From Gemmatimonadota bacterium (GTDB lineage Bacteria > Gemmatimonadota > Gemmatimonadetes > Longimicrobiales > Gaopeijiaceae), in contig JAOTVL010000014.1 in NCBI GenBank assembly GCA_029863525.1, forward strand, positions 1 through 41,648: 41,648 nucleotides of DNA, given 5' to 3'. Below the pieces are notes generated by a model. That model did no database searches. It had not been told where the DNA came from and was given only the letters and a program-made list of their open reading frames with translations. The translations under genes were made by a program, and so were the position numbers. Positions within the stretch are counted from its first letter, which is position 1. Each line of letters starts with the position of its first letter. Shown here piece after piece: positions 7,757-16,891 of the stretch.

Positions 7757-9274
7757 TCACTCGGGCGGGAGCTCGGCGAAGATCGCGGGCACGTCGACGC
7801 CTCGCTTGCGTAGCGCGGCGACCTCACGGAGGTAGATGACGCTGGCGAGCGCCATGACGGCGATCCACAGCGGTGTGGAGTGGAAGTACCACGCGCCGAC
7901 CTCGGCCGTGAGGTCCTTCCAGATGTGTACCCCGAGAAAGAGGCTGAGCAGCGCGACGCCGGCACCGGCGACCGGGAGCTGGAGGGAGCGCTTCGAAAGC
8001 ACGGTCATGTCGGCGGCCACCGCGGGGTTCTTGATGGGGAGGGCGATGACCGTGAGACACATCACTCCGAAGTTGACCAGCATCGACGTGACGAGGATGT
8101 CCACGCCGAGGAAGAAGTCCCCGGCGAAATGACTGCCGAGAATCGCCGCGGTCGCCATGAGCCCGCTGAGCACGAGCGCGACGTGCGGCGTGTGGAACCG
8201 TGCGTGCACGCGGGCGACCGATCGCGGAAATACCCCATCCTCTGCCCACGCGAACATGAGGCGGGAGACGGCGAGAAGCATCGCGGGCAGATCATTGATC
8301 AGGGCGATGGCGGCACCCGCGACGATCAGTACGGTCCACTGCGGCTCCAGCACATATCCGAGAAGCCCGGGCGCGGTGAGATCCTGAGTCTGGGCGCGCT
8401 CCGCCACGAAGCTCCACGGGACGGTGTGGTAGACCGCCGCCGTGAAGAGGAGGTAGAACGTCCCCACCGTCACCACCGCGATCCCGATGGCCAGCGGGAG
8501 CGTGCGGGACGGGTTCTTCGCCTCTCCTCCGGCCTGAGCAATCGAATCGAAGCCAATGAAGCTCGAGAACAGAATCGCCGAGGCGGCCAGGAAGCGGCCC
8601 CATCCGAATTCGGCCGTGGTCTCAGGGACGACCGCCCCCTCCCGCGCCGCGAGCGCGGTGGCGAAGTCGGCCTGGTCGAAGAGGAAACCGGTCACGATGA
8701 CGATCCCGCCCAGGACGAACATCACGAACATGAGCGGCACCAGGACGCGCTCGACGCTCTTCACACCCCGCATGTTGATCAGCACGGAAATCCACAGGAA
8801 GGCGAGTGCCAACCCGACGCGGATCGGCCCCGTGTCGAGGGCGGCGGCCAGCCCCTCCCATCCGACCGCCGACACCACGTCTCGGATGAACGGGATCATC
8901 ACGTACGAGACGACGCCGATCGCAACCGAGAGCCCGAACCACTGCGAGAAGCTCGCGACGAACCCGAGGTAAGGACTCAAGCCTCGGCTCGCGAAGACAT
9001 AACTCCCGCCCGCGCGCGGCATCGCCGACGAGAGCGCCGCGTACGCGAGGGCCGCCAGGAGTGCGGGGACGGCGGCGAAGAGGTACGCCGGCAGCACGTA
9101 GGGGCCGATCCCCGGCACGTTCCGTTGGATCATGAAGGGGATGATGTTGATGGCCGCGCCCAGCATGGAGCAGATTCCCGTCGCCGCGAGGCCGAGGAGT
9201 CCGAGCCGCCGCTCGAGGCCCGAGCGCCCGGGCGAGGAGTCGGTCACCGTCGAGGTTGGGCGGGTGTCAGTCAT
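7757..9274 (-). CDS. APC-superfamily amino acid permease
   Basis: 505 residues with about 12 hydrophobic segments, the normal size for amino acid-polyamine-organocation transporters. The first membrane segment carries the Gly-rich LGLAATGICSMLGAAI pattern, and the GGSYVF segment and FIGFDSIAQAGGEAKNP (the conserved segment after TM6 with F-x-x-x-E-x-x-x-N-P) are diagnostic. It imports an amino acid or related amine, probably by proton symport or exchange; the substrate cannot be specified. Its start overlaps the 3' end of the RND exporter gene by eight bases and there is no good ribosome site, so translational coupling is expected. Confidence 0.9.
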   Translation of the reverse strand: MTDTRPTSTVTDSSPGRSGLERRLGLLGLAATGICSMLGAAINIIPFMIQRNVPGIGPYVLPAYLFAAVPALLAALAYAALSSAMPRAGGSYVFASRGLSPYLGFVASFSQWFGLSVAIGVVSYVMIPFIRDVVSAVGWEGLAAALDTGPIRVGLALAFLWISVLINMRGVKSVERVLVPLMFVMFVLGGIVIVTGFLFDQADFATALAAREGAVVPETTAEFGWGRFLAASAILFSSFIGFDSIAQAGGEAKNPSRTLPLAIGIAVVTVGTFYLLFTAAVYHTVPWSFVAERAQTQDLTAPGLLGYVLEPQWTVLIVAGAAIALINDLPAMLLAVSRLMFAWAEDGVFPRSVARVHARFHTPHVALVLSGLMATAAILGSHFAGDFFLGVDILVTSMLVNFGVMCLTVIALPIKNPAVAADMTVLSKRSLQLPVAGAGVALLSLFLGVHIWKDLTAEVGAWYFHSTPLWIAVMALASVIYLREVAALRKRGVDVPAIFAELPPE

Positions 9275-11432
9275 GGGAGGACGGGACGGTGTTCTCGAGT
9301 GTCAGAGCCAACCTCGGCATCACGGCCAACGCCATGAACGCCGCGGTCATCGTGCCCACGATCACCGCGAAGCCGAAGCGCTGGGTCGGGGGGAACGAGG
9401 AAAGAGCGAAGATACCGAATCCGGCGCAAACGATCGCCGTCGCGCTCAAGACCGGAGGGCCGATCTGACGAACCCCTTCCGGCCAGGCGTCGGAGCCCGT
9501 CTCACCGAGCCGCCGCACCCTCACCACGAGGTGGATCATCGAATCCGCCCCGATGGCGAGCGCGATGTTGGCCGCCGGGGAGGTGATGAGGTCGAGGGAC
9601 ACGCCGAAGTGACCGAACACGCCGAGGGTGACGACGGGGATGGACGCGAGGCAGAGCCACATCGTGAGCGTGAGCCGACCGGATCGCGACACCACGAGGG
9701 CCACGCCGAAAAAGAGCAGGAGCAGCCCACCGATCCCGATCCGAAGGCTCGACGCGATCAACCGTCCGAGCTGCGCCTGCAGGTCGTACAACCCCGCGAC
9801 CACGACGGGGGTGAGTCCAGCACCGCGGACCGATGCCTCGACGCGGGCCAGCACCTGCCCCCTGGGCTCGTTGACGGTCTCACGCATGCGGAGCGAGAAG
9901 CGGGCTCGGTCTCGGTCCGGGGTGACGAACCCCAGCGCCACACCCCCGAGGGCTTCGCCCGATGCGATGTCGAGAAGCATCGGCACTGGGAGCAGGCGCG
10001 CCAGTGGAATCGTCCGCGCGTGCTCGATGAGCAGCGCGGGGGAGAGAACGACACCGACGGCGGCATCGGCCTCGAGTGCGGTTTGCAGCTCCACGAGGCG
10101 CCCGAAAACGCCAGGTGCCGCGACCGAGCCGCCTTCCGGGTCGGCGACCACCACGTCGAGCGTGCTGCTACCGCCATCGGCGTCGATCTTGGAGAGGCCG
10201 TCGCGCAGCTCCGAGCCGTCCGCGAAGTACGTGAGAAGCCCTGGATCCGTGTCGATCCTCATCACGCCGAGGCCCATCGCCAAAACCAGCACCACCGCCC
10301 CGGGGACGATCCACCGTCCCGGCCTTGGCCGACCACCCGGTTCGGGCCCCGCCGACGGGTCGCCGGTCTCGTCTCCCGGTGTATCGACCCCCTGGGCCCA
10401 GCCACCCAGAAAGGCGGGATAGACGAGATAGGCCACCACCAGCGCCGTCGCGGCACCCACGACGCCGGCGATACCGAGCTCGCGGAGCGGGCGGGCCGAC
10501 GCCACCAGGAGACTGGCGAATCCGAGGAGCGTCGTTGCCATGCTCCAAAACGAGCCCTCCACCGTATCGCGCACCGCGCGGTCCAGAGCGGCCTCGCGCG
10601 TCGGGGTCACCGGGTCGGCGATCGAGCGCCGACCGGACCCTTCAGCCGTCGTGACGCGGCGCCAGTTCCCGGTCATGAAGACCACGTGCGAGAGCGTCAG
10701 CACGAAGACGATCGTGATGAGATTGGCCGTCAGAAGCCCGATCCCGATCCCGAAGGCGTGCACCGTGAGCAGCGTGATCCCGACCGCGATGACGCAGGTC
10801 GTGAGCGTCCCCACCACCACCGCCGCCTCCCGATACACCCACGACATGAGGAGCGCGAACACGAACACGGCGGCCGAGCTGAACACGACGAGGTCGCGAA
10901 AGAGGCTCCGTCGGATCAATTCGACGATCGCAGGAACGCCGGACACCACGACATCGAGCGCCGCGCTCTCGTGCCGCGCCACGACCGCCTCCACGCGCGG
11001 AAGCAGGAGGCGCGGGTCGGTCTCGTCCACTTGGAGGACGATGTTCGTCGCGGCCGGGTCCGGCGTGAGGAGGATGCGCCGGAACAACGGACTGGCCGGG
11101 TCGTCGGTGGTCACGCTGAGTCCCCCGACGACGCCAGCGACCGCGAGAAGGTCCGTGGTGAGTGCCGCGACCTGGTCGACGTAGAGGCGGTCGGCAAGGC
11201 CTTCGCCACCCAGAGGGTCGCGGTCCTCGACCCGCAAGATCAGCTGCGCCGCGAGCGGAAAGCTGCGCTCGACCTCCCGCGACGCGAGCATCTGCGGGTC
11301 GTCTCGGGCGAAGAAGAAATCGCCCTCCACGCGCGGCGAGAGATCGACATACATGGCCACCGCGGCCACGGCGACGACGGCCAGAACGAGCGCCGCGCCC
11401 GCGCCCGCCCGTGACGTCCAGAGCCTCAGCAC
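9267..11432 (-). CDS. RND-superfamily exporter, MMPL/HAE3 type
   Basis: 721 residues. The architecture is the duplicated RND plan: TM1 at 10-28, a large extracytoplasmic loop (about 29-185), five membrane helices, a cytoplasmic Pro/Gly-rich linker near 350-372, TM7, a second large loop and five more helices. The segments DLVVFSSAAVFVFALL, ITLLTVHAFGIGIGLLTANL and ALAIGADSMIHLVVRV fit the MMPL family, whose members export lipids or hydrophobic compounds without needing a long HAE1-type porter. Shorter than HAE1 pumps (about 1,040), normal for HAE3. GTG start. It follows the TPR lipoprotein by 45 bases and overlaps the APC permease, so an envelope transport complex with the lipoprotein is plausible. 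Confidence 0.87.
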   Translation of the reverse strand: MLRLWTSRAGAGAALVLAVVAVAAVAMYVDLSPRVEGDFFFARDDPQMLASREVERSFPLAAQLILRVEDRDPLGGEGLADRLYVDQVAALTTDLLAVAGVVGGLSVTTDDPASPLFRRILLTPDPAATNIVLQVDETDPRLLLPRVEAVVARHESAALDVVVSGVPAIVELIRRSLFRDLVVFSSAAVFVFALLMSWVYREAAVVVGTLTTCVIAVGITLLTVHAFGIGIGLLTANLITIVFVLTLSHVVFMTGNWRRVTTAEGSGRRSIADPVTPTREAALDRAVRDTVEGSFWSMATTLLGFASLLVASARPLRELGIAGVVGAATALVVAYLVYPAFLGGWAQGVDTPGDETGDPSAGPEPGGRPRPGRWIVPGAVVLVLAMGLGVMRIDTDPGLLTYFADGSELRDGLSKIDADGGSSTLDVVVADPEGGSVAAPGVFGRLVELQTALEADAAVGVVLSPALLIEHARTIPLARLLPVPMLLDIASGEALGGVALGFVTPDRDRARFSLRMRETVNEPRGQVLARVEASVRGAGLTPVVVAGLYDLQAQLGRLIASSLRIGIGGLLLLFFGVALVVSRSGRLTLTMWLCLASIPVVTLGVFGHFGVSLDLITSPAANIALAIGADSMIHLVVRVRRLGETGSDAWPEGVRQIGPPVLSATAIVCAGFGIFALSSFPPTQRFGFAVIVGTMTAAFMALAVMPRLALTLENTVPSSHD

Positions 11433-11477
11433 GACACGATCGCGGGGCCCGGGGCGTCGCGGTCGATGCGTGGCCGA

Positions 11478-12824
11478 TCAGCGAATGTTGGCCAGAACCT
11501 GATCGTACGTACCCGCCGCGATCGCGACCGCGAGGTCTTCGAGCAGCGCCCCCTCGATGGCGGCCATCTGGCTGTTGATGACCGTCGGGTCGAAGAATCG
11601 GGCCTGGTTCCCCTCGAGAGCCAGCTCCGACGGGTCCCCGTCGTACTCCCCTCGCGAGAACGGCCCAGCCTGCGTCGACGAAGCGGTGAATCGCCCGACT
11701 TCCCGACCACTCGGATCCACGAGCGTGATATCCGCCTCGAGGTAGTACGACAAAGTCCCGTCGAGCGTGACGTAGGTCACCGTGTCGGTGACCGCCCGTC
11801 GCGCCACGCCCTCACGTACGTTTCTGCTGACGACCGCTTCGTGCCGGTCTCGATCCACGTCCTCTTCGACGACCTCGATCCCGGTCAGCGTAATCATGAC
11901 CGCGAGATCCGCGCCGACCAGATCGAGCGCCCGACCGACGAGCAGCGGGGATTGGGTCGCCTGACCACGGAGCAGGCCGCGCAGCTCACGCCGGAGAATC
12001 AACGGATCGGCGATCTCGACGAAGAGCGGGGGCTGCGTCCAATGATCGAGCGAGAGATCGTCGTCGAGCTCGACCTCGAATTCGCCGCCGAGCCACTCGC
12101 GAACCCCGGGCTCGGCCGTGACGGGCACCACCGCCAGCACCACCGTGCCGAGCTCGAGCGCCTCCTCCTGGAGATCCCGGACCGACAGAACCGTTTCCCG
12201 GGCCGGCGAGGATCGGATTCCCAGCGCATCCTGCGCGATGTCGTGCGCGAGTCTGAAATTGCGGTCCTGGAGCTCGACCCGCGACCAGTCCAGGAGGAGT
12301 CGGGTCTCGGCGTCCAGAGACTCTTCGACTTGGTCCCGAGAGGGCAGGTAGTCCCCGCGGGCTCCTCTGTAGAAAATGCGCGCGTCCTGCCAGCGCCCTT
12401 CGGCGGCGGCCTCGTCACCCTGGACCATCTGCCAATTGATCGCGGTATCGTAGATCGCCCGCCGAATCGCGGGATAATCCGAAGGAACGTCGATCCGGAG
12501 CCCGACCAGGCGGACTCGTTCGAGCATCGCGTCGACCTGGCTGTATTGGGCTGCGGCCCGCACCGGATCGCCCCGACGCTCCAGAAGATCCGCCTCGTCC
12601 ATGGCGATCATTACGGCCGAATCACCCGCTGCGAGCAGTCGATCACGGGCCTCGGTAAGCTCGCGATCGCGGTCCCACGCGTCGGCGTACGAATAGACGG
12701 CCTGGACGTAGCGCCCTTGGGATTGGAGGGCGATGCCCTCGTTCAGACGGTCCGTCGCGGAGGTGCATGCGGACGCGAATGCGAGCAACAGAAGCAACGT
12801 CACACGTGATCGGGCGGAGGCCAT
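11478..12824 (-). CDS. TPR-containing lipoprotein, first gene of the exporter operon
   Basis: 448 residues. The start at 12824 has GAGGGA about seven bases upstream and opens directly into a lipoprotein signal (TLLLLLAFASAC with the lipidated Cys at 20); the frame runs 29 codons further upstream without such features. Residues 25-210 are helical with TPR character (LNEGIALQSQGRYVQAVYSY, AEGRWQDARIFYRGARG). Residues about 230-448 form a different alpha/beta part beginning TVVLAVVPV, with a strand-rich stretch DTVTYVTLDGTLSYYLEADI. That resembles the layout of outer-membrane lipoproteins with a CsgG-like fold, but I cannot assign it. As the head of a run with an RND exporter it may be an accessory of that pump. 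Confidence 0.75.
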   Translation of the reverse strand: MASARSRVTLLLLLAFASACTSATDRLNEGIALQSQGRYVQAVYSYADAWDRDRELTEARDRLLAAGDSAVMIAMDEADLLERRGDPVRAAAQYSQVDAMLERVRLVGLRIDVPSDYPAIRRAIYDTAINWQMVQGDEAAAEGRWQDARIFYRGARGDYLPSRDQVEESLDAETRLLLDWSRVELQDRNFRLAHDIAQDALGIRSSPARETVLSVRDLQEEALELGTVVLAVVPVTAEPGVREWLGGEFEVELDDDLSLDHWTQPPLFVEIADPLILRRELRGLLRGQATQSPLLVGRALDLVGADLAVMITLTGIEVVEEDVDRDRHEAVVSRNVREGVARRAVTDTVTYVTLDGTLSYYLEADITLVDPSGREVGRFTASSTQAGPFSRGEYDGDPSELALEGNQARFFDPTVINSQMAAIEGALLEDLAVAIAAGTYDQVLANIR

Positions 12825-12954
12825 CGATTCGGTCCCTCGTCTTGGATCGGCTGGACGTCCAGCAAGATAGTCCAGGCGGGTAGCGAATGTCATGGTTCCT
12901 CTTGTTGCCACCGCTGCGCCCCCTCAGCTTGGCATCCCCCATGACGAATCAATC

Positions 12955-12959
12955 GGAGG
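12955..12959 (+). promoter_or_regulatory. Ribosome binding site fixing a GTG start at 12965
   Basis: GGAGG five bases before GTG. It outweighs two upstream in-frame ATGs (12887, 12941) that lack such a site and would put extra residues before the signal peptide. Confidence 0.75.
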
Positions 12960-12964
12960 ACGAT

Positions 12965-15502
12965 GTGACTTACGGTCGGTGCATCCGCGCGGCGGCTCTG
13001 GTCTCCCTCATGGCTCTTTGCGGCGCGCCCGCTTCGGGTCAAGAACGCTTCGGCTCGTACCCGGCGACGCGGATGGGAGGCAACTACATGCACAACTTCT
13101 ATCTGCCACCCGCGGTGAACTCCACGCCCTGGTATCCAGCATGGGCTCCGGACGGCCAGAGCGTCGCCGTTTCGATGCACGGCTCGATCTGGAGCGTCGA
13201 CGTCGAGTCCGGTCTCGCGATCGAGCTGGTATCGGGCTCCAAGTACTACTCGTCCCCCGATTACTCGGCCGACGGTCGCTGGATGATCTACACCGCCGAC
13301 GACCATGGACGCTCGATCCAGCTGGAGATCCTGGACCTGGAAACGGGAGCCACGCACGCGCTCACGGGCGACGAGGAGGTCTACGCGGAGCCTTCGTTCA
13401 GCCCCGACGGGACCCGCGTCGTCTACGTTTCGACCGCCCCGTCCGGGTACTTCAACGTATACGTCCGCGACTTCGCGGACGGCGATTGGGCGGGCGAGCC
13501 GATCGCGATCACCTATGACAACAGCTTCGGGACGGATCGCCTCTACTTCGGTTCGGAAGACATCCATATCAACCCGGCGTGGTTCCCCAACGGCGAGGAG
13601 CTCCTGCTGGTGTCCAACCGAGACGTCGCGTTGGGGAGCGGGAACGTTTTCCGCGTGCCCGCCATCGCCAACGGCTTTGATCGTCGCACGGTCGTGCTGC
13701 GGGAGCAGACGCTCTATCGGACGGCTCCGCACGTTTCGATCGACGGGAGGCGCTTCATCTTTTCATCGACCCGCGGATCGGCCGACCAGTACAACAACCT
13801 GTACGTACAACCGACGGTCGGGGGTGAGCCGTACAAGATGACCTTCTTCGAGCACGATGCCTTCCACCCGCGCTGGTCGCCGGATGGAGAGTGGATCGCG
13901 TTCATCGACAACCGGGCGGGCCTCCCTCAGCTCAAGCTGCTGGAGACGTACGGCGGTCGAATCGTCGACGTGGAGATCACCGGTCGGAGCTGGATGAGCC
14001 CCATGGGCACGTTACGGGTGACGACGCTCGACACGGACGGGCAGCCGACGGCTAGCCGCGTCCACCTCACGGGCTCGGACGGGAAATCGTGGACCCCGGC
14101 GAACGAGTACGCGCGCATTCCCCAGCGCGCTCGAGTCGGCGCCTTCCACCACGAAGGAACCTTCGAAGTCGAGGTCCCGGCCGGAGCGACCTCTTTGGTC
14201 GCCGTGAGAGGGTTCGAGCGATCGCCGATCGAGCGCTCGGTGGAGATCGTGGCGGGTCAGGTCACTGAGCTGACCCTCCGTTTCGAGGCGCTCATCGACC
14301 TCCAGGCGGACGGATGGTACAACGGCTCCACGCACGTCCACGCGAACTACGCCGGGAATCTGCACAACTCGCTCGAGAACCTGATGATGATGTCCGACGC
14401 CGAGGACCAGGACATCGTGCTCGAGCAGATCGCGAACAAAGACAACCGGATCCTCGACTATCAGTACTTCGTGCCGGGTGGGGGCGCGCACCCCCTTTCG
14501 ACCGACGAGCGCATCCTGGTCGTGGGTCAGGAATACCGTCCGCCCTTCTATGGTCACGTCTTCATGTTCGGGATGCGGGAGCACCTCATCTCGCCGTTCA
14601 CGACCGGGTACGAGGGCACCGGAATCGAGAGTCTCTATCCCTCGAACACGGACATGTTCAGGAAGGCGAAGAGACAGGGCGCATACACCGGTTACGTGCA
14701 CTCCTTCTACAACGGAGACCCACTGCAGGGGAATCTGGGCGGGGCCAAGGGCTTCATCGTCGACGCAGCCCTGGGCACGGCGGACGCCGTCGAATGGTCG
14801 ACGTCACAAAACGGTTGGGCGCCACTTTACGCGGTCTGGAACAACGGCCTGCGCCCGGCATTGGTCGGTGGCGAGGACTCGATCAGTAATCTGCATACGA
14901 CACCGCTGCTCGGGTCGGTGCGCACCTATGTGAAGATCCCCGACGACGAATTCACGATGGAGGCGTGGTTCGAGGGCATGAAGAACCAACACGCTTTCAT
15001 GACCAACGGACCCCTCATCGAGTTCGAGATGGACGGCCACATCGTGGGAGACGAGATCTCGATTCGCTCCGGAGAAGAAATCGAAGCGACGCTACGCGTG
15101 ACCTCGGTCACCCCGTTGGAGCGCGCCGAGATCGTCTTCAACGGCGAGGTGATCGCCTCGATTCCGCTGAGCGGCGACCGTACCTCCCTGACGGTCGACC
15201 GGTCGTTCCGGCCCACCGAGTCGGGGTGGTACCACGTCCGGGTCAACGGGTCGGAGGAGGAGAGCTTTCCGATGGATATCACATGGGTCCAGGCCGCTAC
15301 GAACCCGATTTGGGTCACCGTAGACGGTGCCCCCGTACGCTCAGCGGAGTCCGCCGACTACGCCGTCGCCTGGATCGACAAGCTCCAGGCCATGGCGGAG
15401 GAATGGCCCTACTGGCGATCCCAGGCAGAGAAGGACCACGTCTACGCGCAGTTCGAGGAAGCGCGCGACATCTACCGCGCGTTCAAGGAGGAGGCGCGCT
15501 AG
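12965..15502 (+). CDS. Exported TolB-type propeller fused to a CehA/McbA-like metallohydrolase
   Basis: 845 residues from a GTG with an ideal ribosome site. A signal peptide (LVSLMALCGAPASGQ) precedes a PD40/TolB-type beta propeller at about 45-340, with repeated S-P-D-G blades (WAPDGQSVAV, FSPDGTRVVYVS, WSPDGEWIAFI). A short beta domain follows (about 345-440, GTLRVTTLDTDGQP, of the carboxypeptidase regulatory type). The C-terminal half is a PHP-like hydrolase: GSTHVHANYAG with His457 and His459 as metal ligands, later YVHSF and GGEDSISN, where CehA/McbA carbaryl-hydrolase relatives have the second His and the final metal-binding residues. It hydrolyses an ester or amide of unknown nature in the periplasm. 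Its 3' end overlaps the convergent small membrane protein by four bases. Confidence 0.85.
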   Translation: MTYGRCIRAAALVSLMALCGAPASGQERFGSYPATRMGGNYMHNFYLPPAVNSTPWYPAWAPDGQSVAVSMHGSIWSVDVESGLAIELVSGSKYYSSPDYSADGRWMIYTADDHGRSIQLEILDLETGATHALTGDEEVYAEPSFSPDGTRVVYVSTAPSGYFNVYVRDFADGDWAGEPIAITYDNSFGTDRLYFGSEDIHINPAWFPNGEELLLVSNRDVALGSGNVFRVPAIANGFDRRTVVLREQTLYRTAPHVSIDGRRFIFSSTRGSADQYNNLYVQPTVGGEPYKMTFFEHDAFHPRWSPDGEWIAFIDNRAGLPQLKLLETYGGRIVDVEITGRSWMSPMGTLRVTTLDTDGQPTASRVHLTGSDGKSWTPANEYARIPQRARVGAFHHEGTFEVEVPAGATSLVAVRGFERSPIERSVEIVAGQVTELTLRFEALIDLQADGWYNGSTHVHANYAGNLHNSLENLMMMSDAEDQDIVLEQIANKDNRILDYQYFVPGGGAHPLSTDERILVVGQEYRPPFYGHVFMFGMREHLISPFTTGYEGTGIESLYPSNTDMFRKAKRQGAYTGYVHSFYNGDPLQGNLGGAKGFIVDAALGTADAVEWSTSQNGWAPLYAVWNNGLRPALVGGEDSISNLHTTPLLGSVRTYVKIPDDEFTMEAWFEGMKNQHAFMTNGPLIEFEMDGHIVGDEISIRSGEEIEATLRVTSVTPLERAEIVFNGEVIASIPLSGDRTSLTVDRSFRPTESGWYHVRVNGSEEESFPMDITWVQAATNPIWVTVDGAPVRSAESADYAVAWIDKLQAMAEEWPYWRSQAEKDHVYAQFEEARDIYRAFKEEAR

Positions 15503-15837
15503 AAGAGTATCCGGAAGGCTAGGAAGTTCATCACGGCGAAGACGATGCTGCCGATGACGGCGGACCCGAAGTCGTCGATCTCGAACCCGTCCACAAACGC
15601 GGCGGCGAGCATGAGCATCAGCGCGTTGATGACCAGCATGAAGAGCCCGAGCGTCAGGATCGTGATGGGAAGGGTCAGCAGCGTGAGAATCGGGCGTACG
15701 AGCCCGTTGGCAAACCCGAGCGCCAATGCGCCCCAGATGGCAGCTTTCCCATCGCGGACCTCGATCCCGCTGACCAGCCGTCCGACCGCGAAGAGCAGGA
15801 CCGAGTTGATGAGAATCTGTATTGCGAACTGAAGCAC
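15499..15837 (-). CDS. YvlD/mycobacterial phage-holin-like four-helix membrane protein
   Basis: 112 residues from a GTG with GGGAGG five bases upstream; a 199-residue extension of the frame is rejected because it crosses basic low-complexity sequence antisense to nothing conserved. Four membrane helices are visible, with the family signature N-x-(L/I)-V-R-P-I-L-x-L-L-T-L-P (GLVRPILTLLTLPITILTLGLF) and INALMLMLAAAFVDGF. This is PF04020, called a phage holin by homology but widespread on chromosomes, where the YvlD member is tied to cell-envelope stress in Bacillus. Nothing here indicates a prophage. Confidence 0.87.
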   Translation of the reverse strand: MLQFAIQILINSVLLFAVGRLVSGIEVRDGKAAIWGALALGFANGLVRPILTLLTLPITILTLGLFMLVINALMLMLAAAFVDGFEIDDFGSAVIGSIVFAVMNFLAFRILF

Positions 15838-15842
15838 CGTAG

Positions 15843-15848
15843 CCTCCC
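15843..15848 (-). promoter_or_regulatory. Ribosome binding site fixing the GTG at 15837
   Basis: GGGAGG on the minus strand five bases ahead of GTG, which gives the PF04020 protein its usual length. Confidence 0.75.
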
Positions 15849-15982
15849 GTCTTCGTTGACCAGCGAGCGGACGCTCGCGCGCTCGCCGTGGGATCGTCCC
15901 ACACTCTATCAGACGGGATCCGGGCCAAAAACGTTTCTCAGGGTTCGAGGGCCGACGAAAACGCGGCCCGAGAAACCCGGAT

Positions 15983-16858
15983 CTACTTCTTCTTTTGCTT
16001 CTTCTTGCTTTGCTTCTTCTTGCTTTGCTTCTTCCTGCCGTGGGAGCCCATCTCCCGGCCGCCTGAGCCCCGATCGTCGTCGCCGGATGCGACAACACGC
16101 TCGCTTTCTTCCGGTTCGTCCTCGCGCGCTCGGTTCTCGTCGGGGTCGGACTCGTTCTTCGGCTCGGACTCGCCGGAATCGCGGTCGTCTACCTCACGGC
16201 CGTCGTCCGATTTCCCCTGCGATTCGTCGTCGACCAGGAGAATCCCGCCCGACTGGTTGGACCGTATCGCCGCCCTCAGGCAGGCGTCCGAGTGGTCGTG
16301 CCGCTCGGCCTCGGCCTCTTCGTCGCCCGTCTCGTCCGCCGCCCATCCTCGCACTTCTCGCGCGCGATTCGGATAGTCGAGGCCGTCGAGCGCATCCGCG
16401 ACCGCGCCGGTAAACTCCGACGAGTGAGAGAGCTTCGCCATTTCGAAGATCTGGGTCGCGGCTCGTGCCCGCTCACCCGCTTCCCTCGCGCCTTCCACGT
16501 AGTCGCGCAGGTGAAGCAGCGCCGTGGCCTGATGCCTGGCGGCGAGGTCCAACCACGTGAGCGTGCAGAGCGTGCGGACCGCCGCAGGACGCACGCGGAT
16601 GATCTTGTTCGCCACACCTCGGGCGGCCTCGCGCTGGGCGTCCTCGAGGAAGGCATCGATCGCCTGACCGTAGTAGTCGACCGCCTGCTCGGGGCGGCCC
16701 TCCCGCAACGCGAGATCACCCGCCCGATTGTACGCGCTCCCTACGTACCCCGGCGCAGCTCGCTCCGCCTCGGCTTCGAGACGCGCGAGACGAGCGTCGA
16801 GGTCCTTCGTGGCTTTCGCGTCGGATCGGGATCCGAAGAGCCGTGCAAGGAACGACAT
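15983..16858 (-). CDS. TPR protein with an acidic linker and poly-Lys tail
   Basis: 291 residues, apparently cytoplasmic (no signal). The opening MSFLARLFGSRSDAK is typical of bacterial TPR proteins. TPR-like helices occupy about 35-165 (SAYNRAGDLALREGRPEQAVDYYGQA is the clearest repeat). From about 195 to 270 the chain is disordered and strongly acidic (DDESQGKSDDGREVDDRD, EDEPEESERVV). The last 17 residues are almost all Lys and Gln: KKQ-S-KKK repeated, encoded by a tandem DNA repeat. Acidic plus basic ends suggest binding to nucleic acid, ribosome or acidic surfaces. It lies 33 bases downstream of the FKBP gene and probably shares its transcript. Confidence 0.75.
   Translation of the reverse strand: MSFLARLFGSRSDAKATKDLDARLARLEAEAERAAPGYVGSAYNRAGDLALREGRPEQAVDYYGQAIDAFLEDAQREAARGVANKIIRVRPAAVRTLCTLTWLDLAARHQATALLHLRDYVEGAREAGERARAATQIFEMAKLSHSSEFTGAVADALDGLDYPNRAREVRGWAADETGDEEAEAERHDHSDACLRAAIRSNQSGGILLVDDESQGKSDDGREVDDRDSGESEPKNESDPDENRAREDEPEESERVVASGDDDRGSGGREMGSHGRKKQSKKKQSKKKQKKK
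15997..16037. repeat. 15-bp tandem repeat encoding the Lys/Gln tail
   Basis: The unit GCTTCTTCTTGCTTT occurs at 15997-16011 and 16012-16026 and continues in part to 16037 (on the plus strand; the coding strand reads as repeats of K-Q-S-K-K). Being a multiple of three, slippage would change tail length without shifting frame. Confidence 0.85.
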
Positions 16859-16891
16859 GATGCGGTTCGCGAGTCCTCGCGGTGCTCCGAC

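Noticed and set aside
9132-11414. 760-codon open frame on the plus strand opposite the RND exporter
   Set aside because: Translation is His/Arg/Asp-rich without any domain or hydrophobic pattern; it is the antisense shadow of a well-supported transporter gene in GC-rich DNA.
15499-15837. Holin annotation taken as evidence of a prophage
   Set aside because: PF04020 proteins are common on chromosomes, and no integrase, terminase, capsid or attachment site is near.
15838-16098. N-terminal extension of the YvlD-like protein
   Set aside because: Lys/Arg-rich low-complexity residues with the ideal ribosome site placed after them, and it overlaps the end of the TPR gene.
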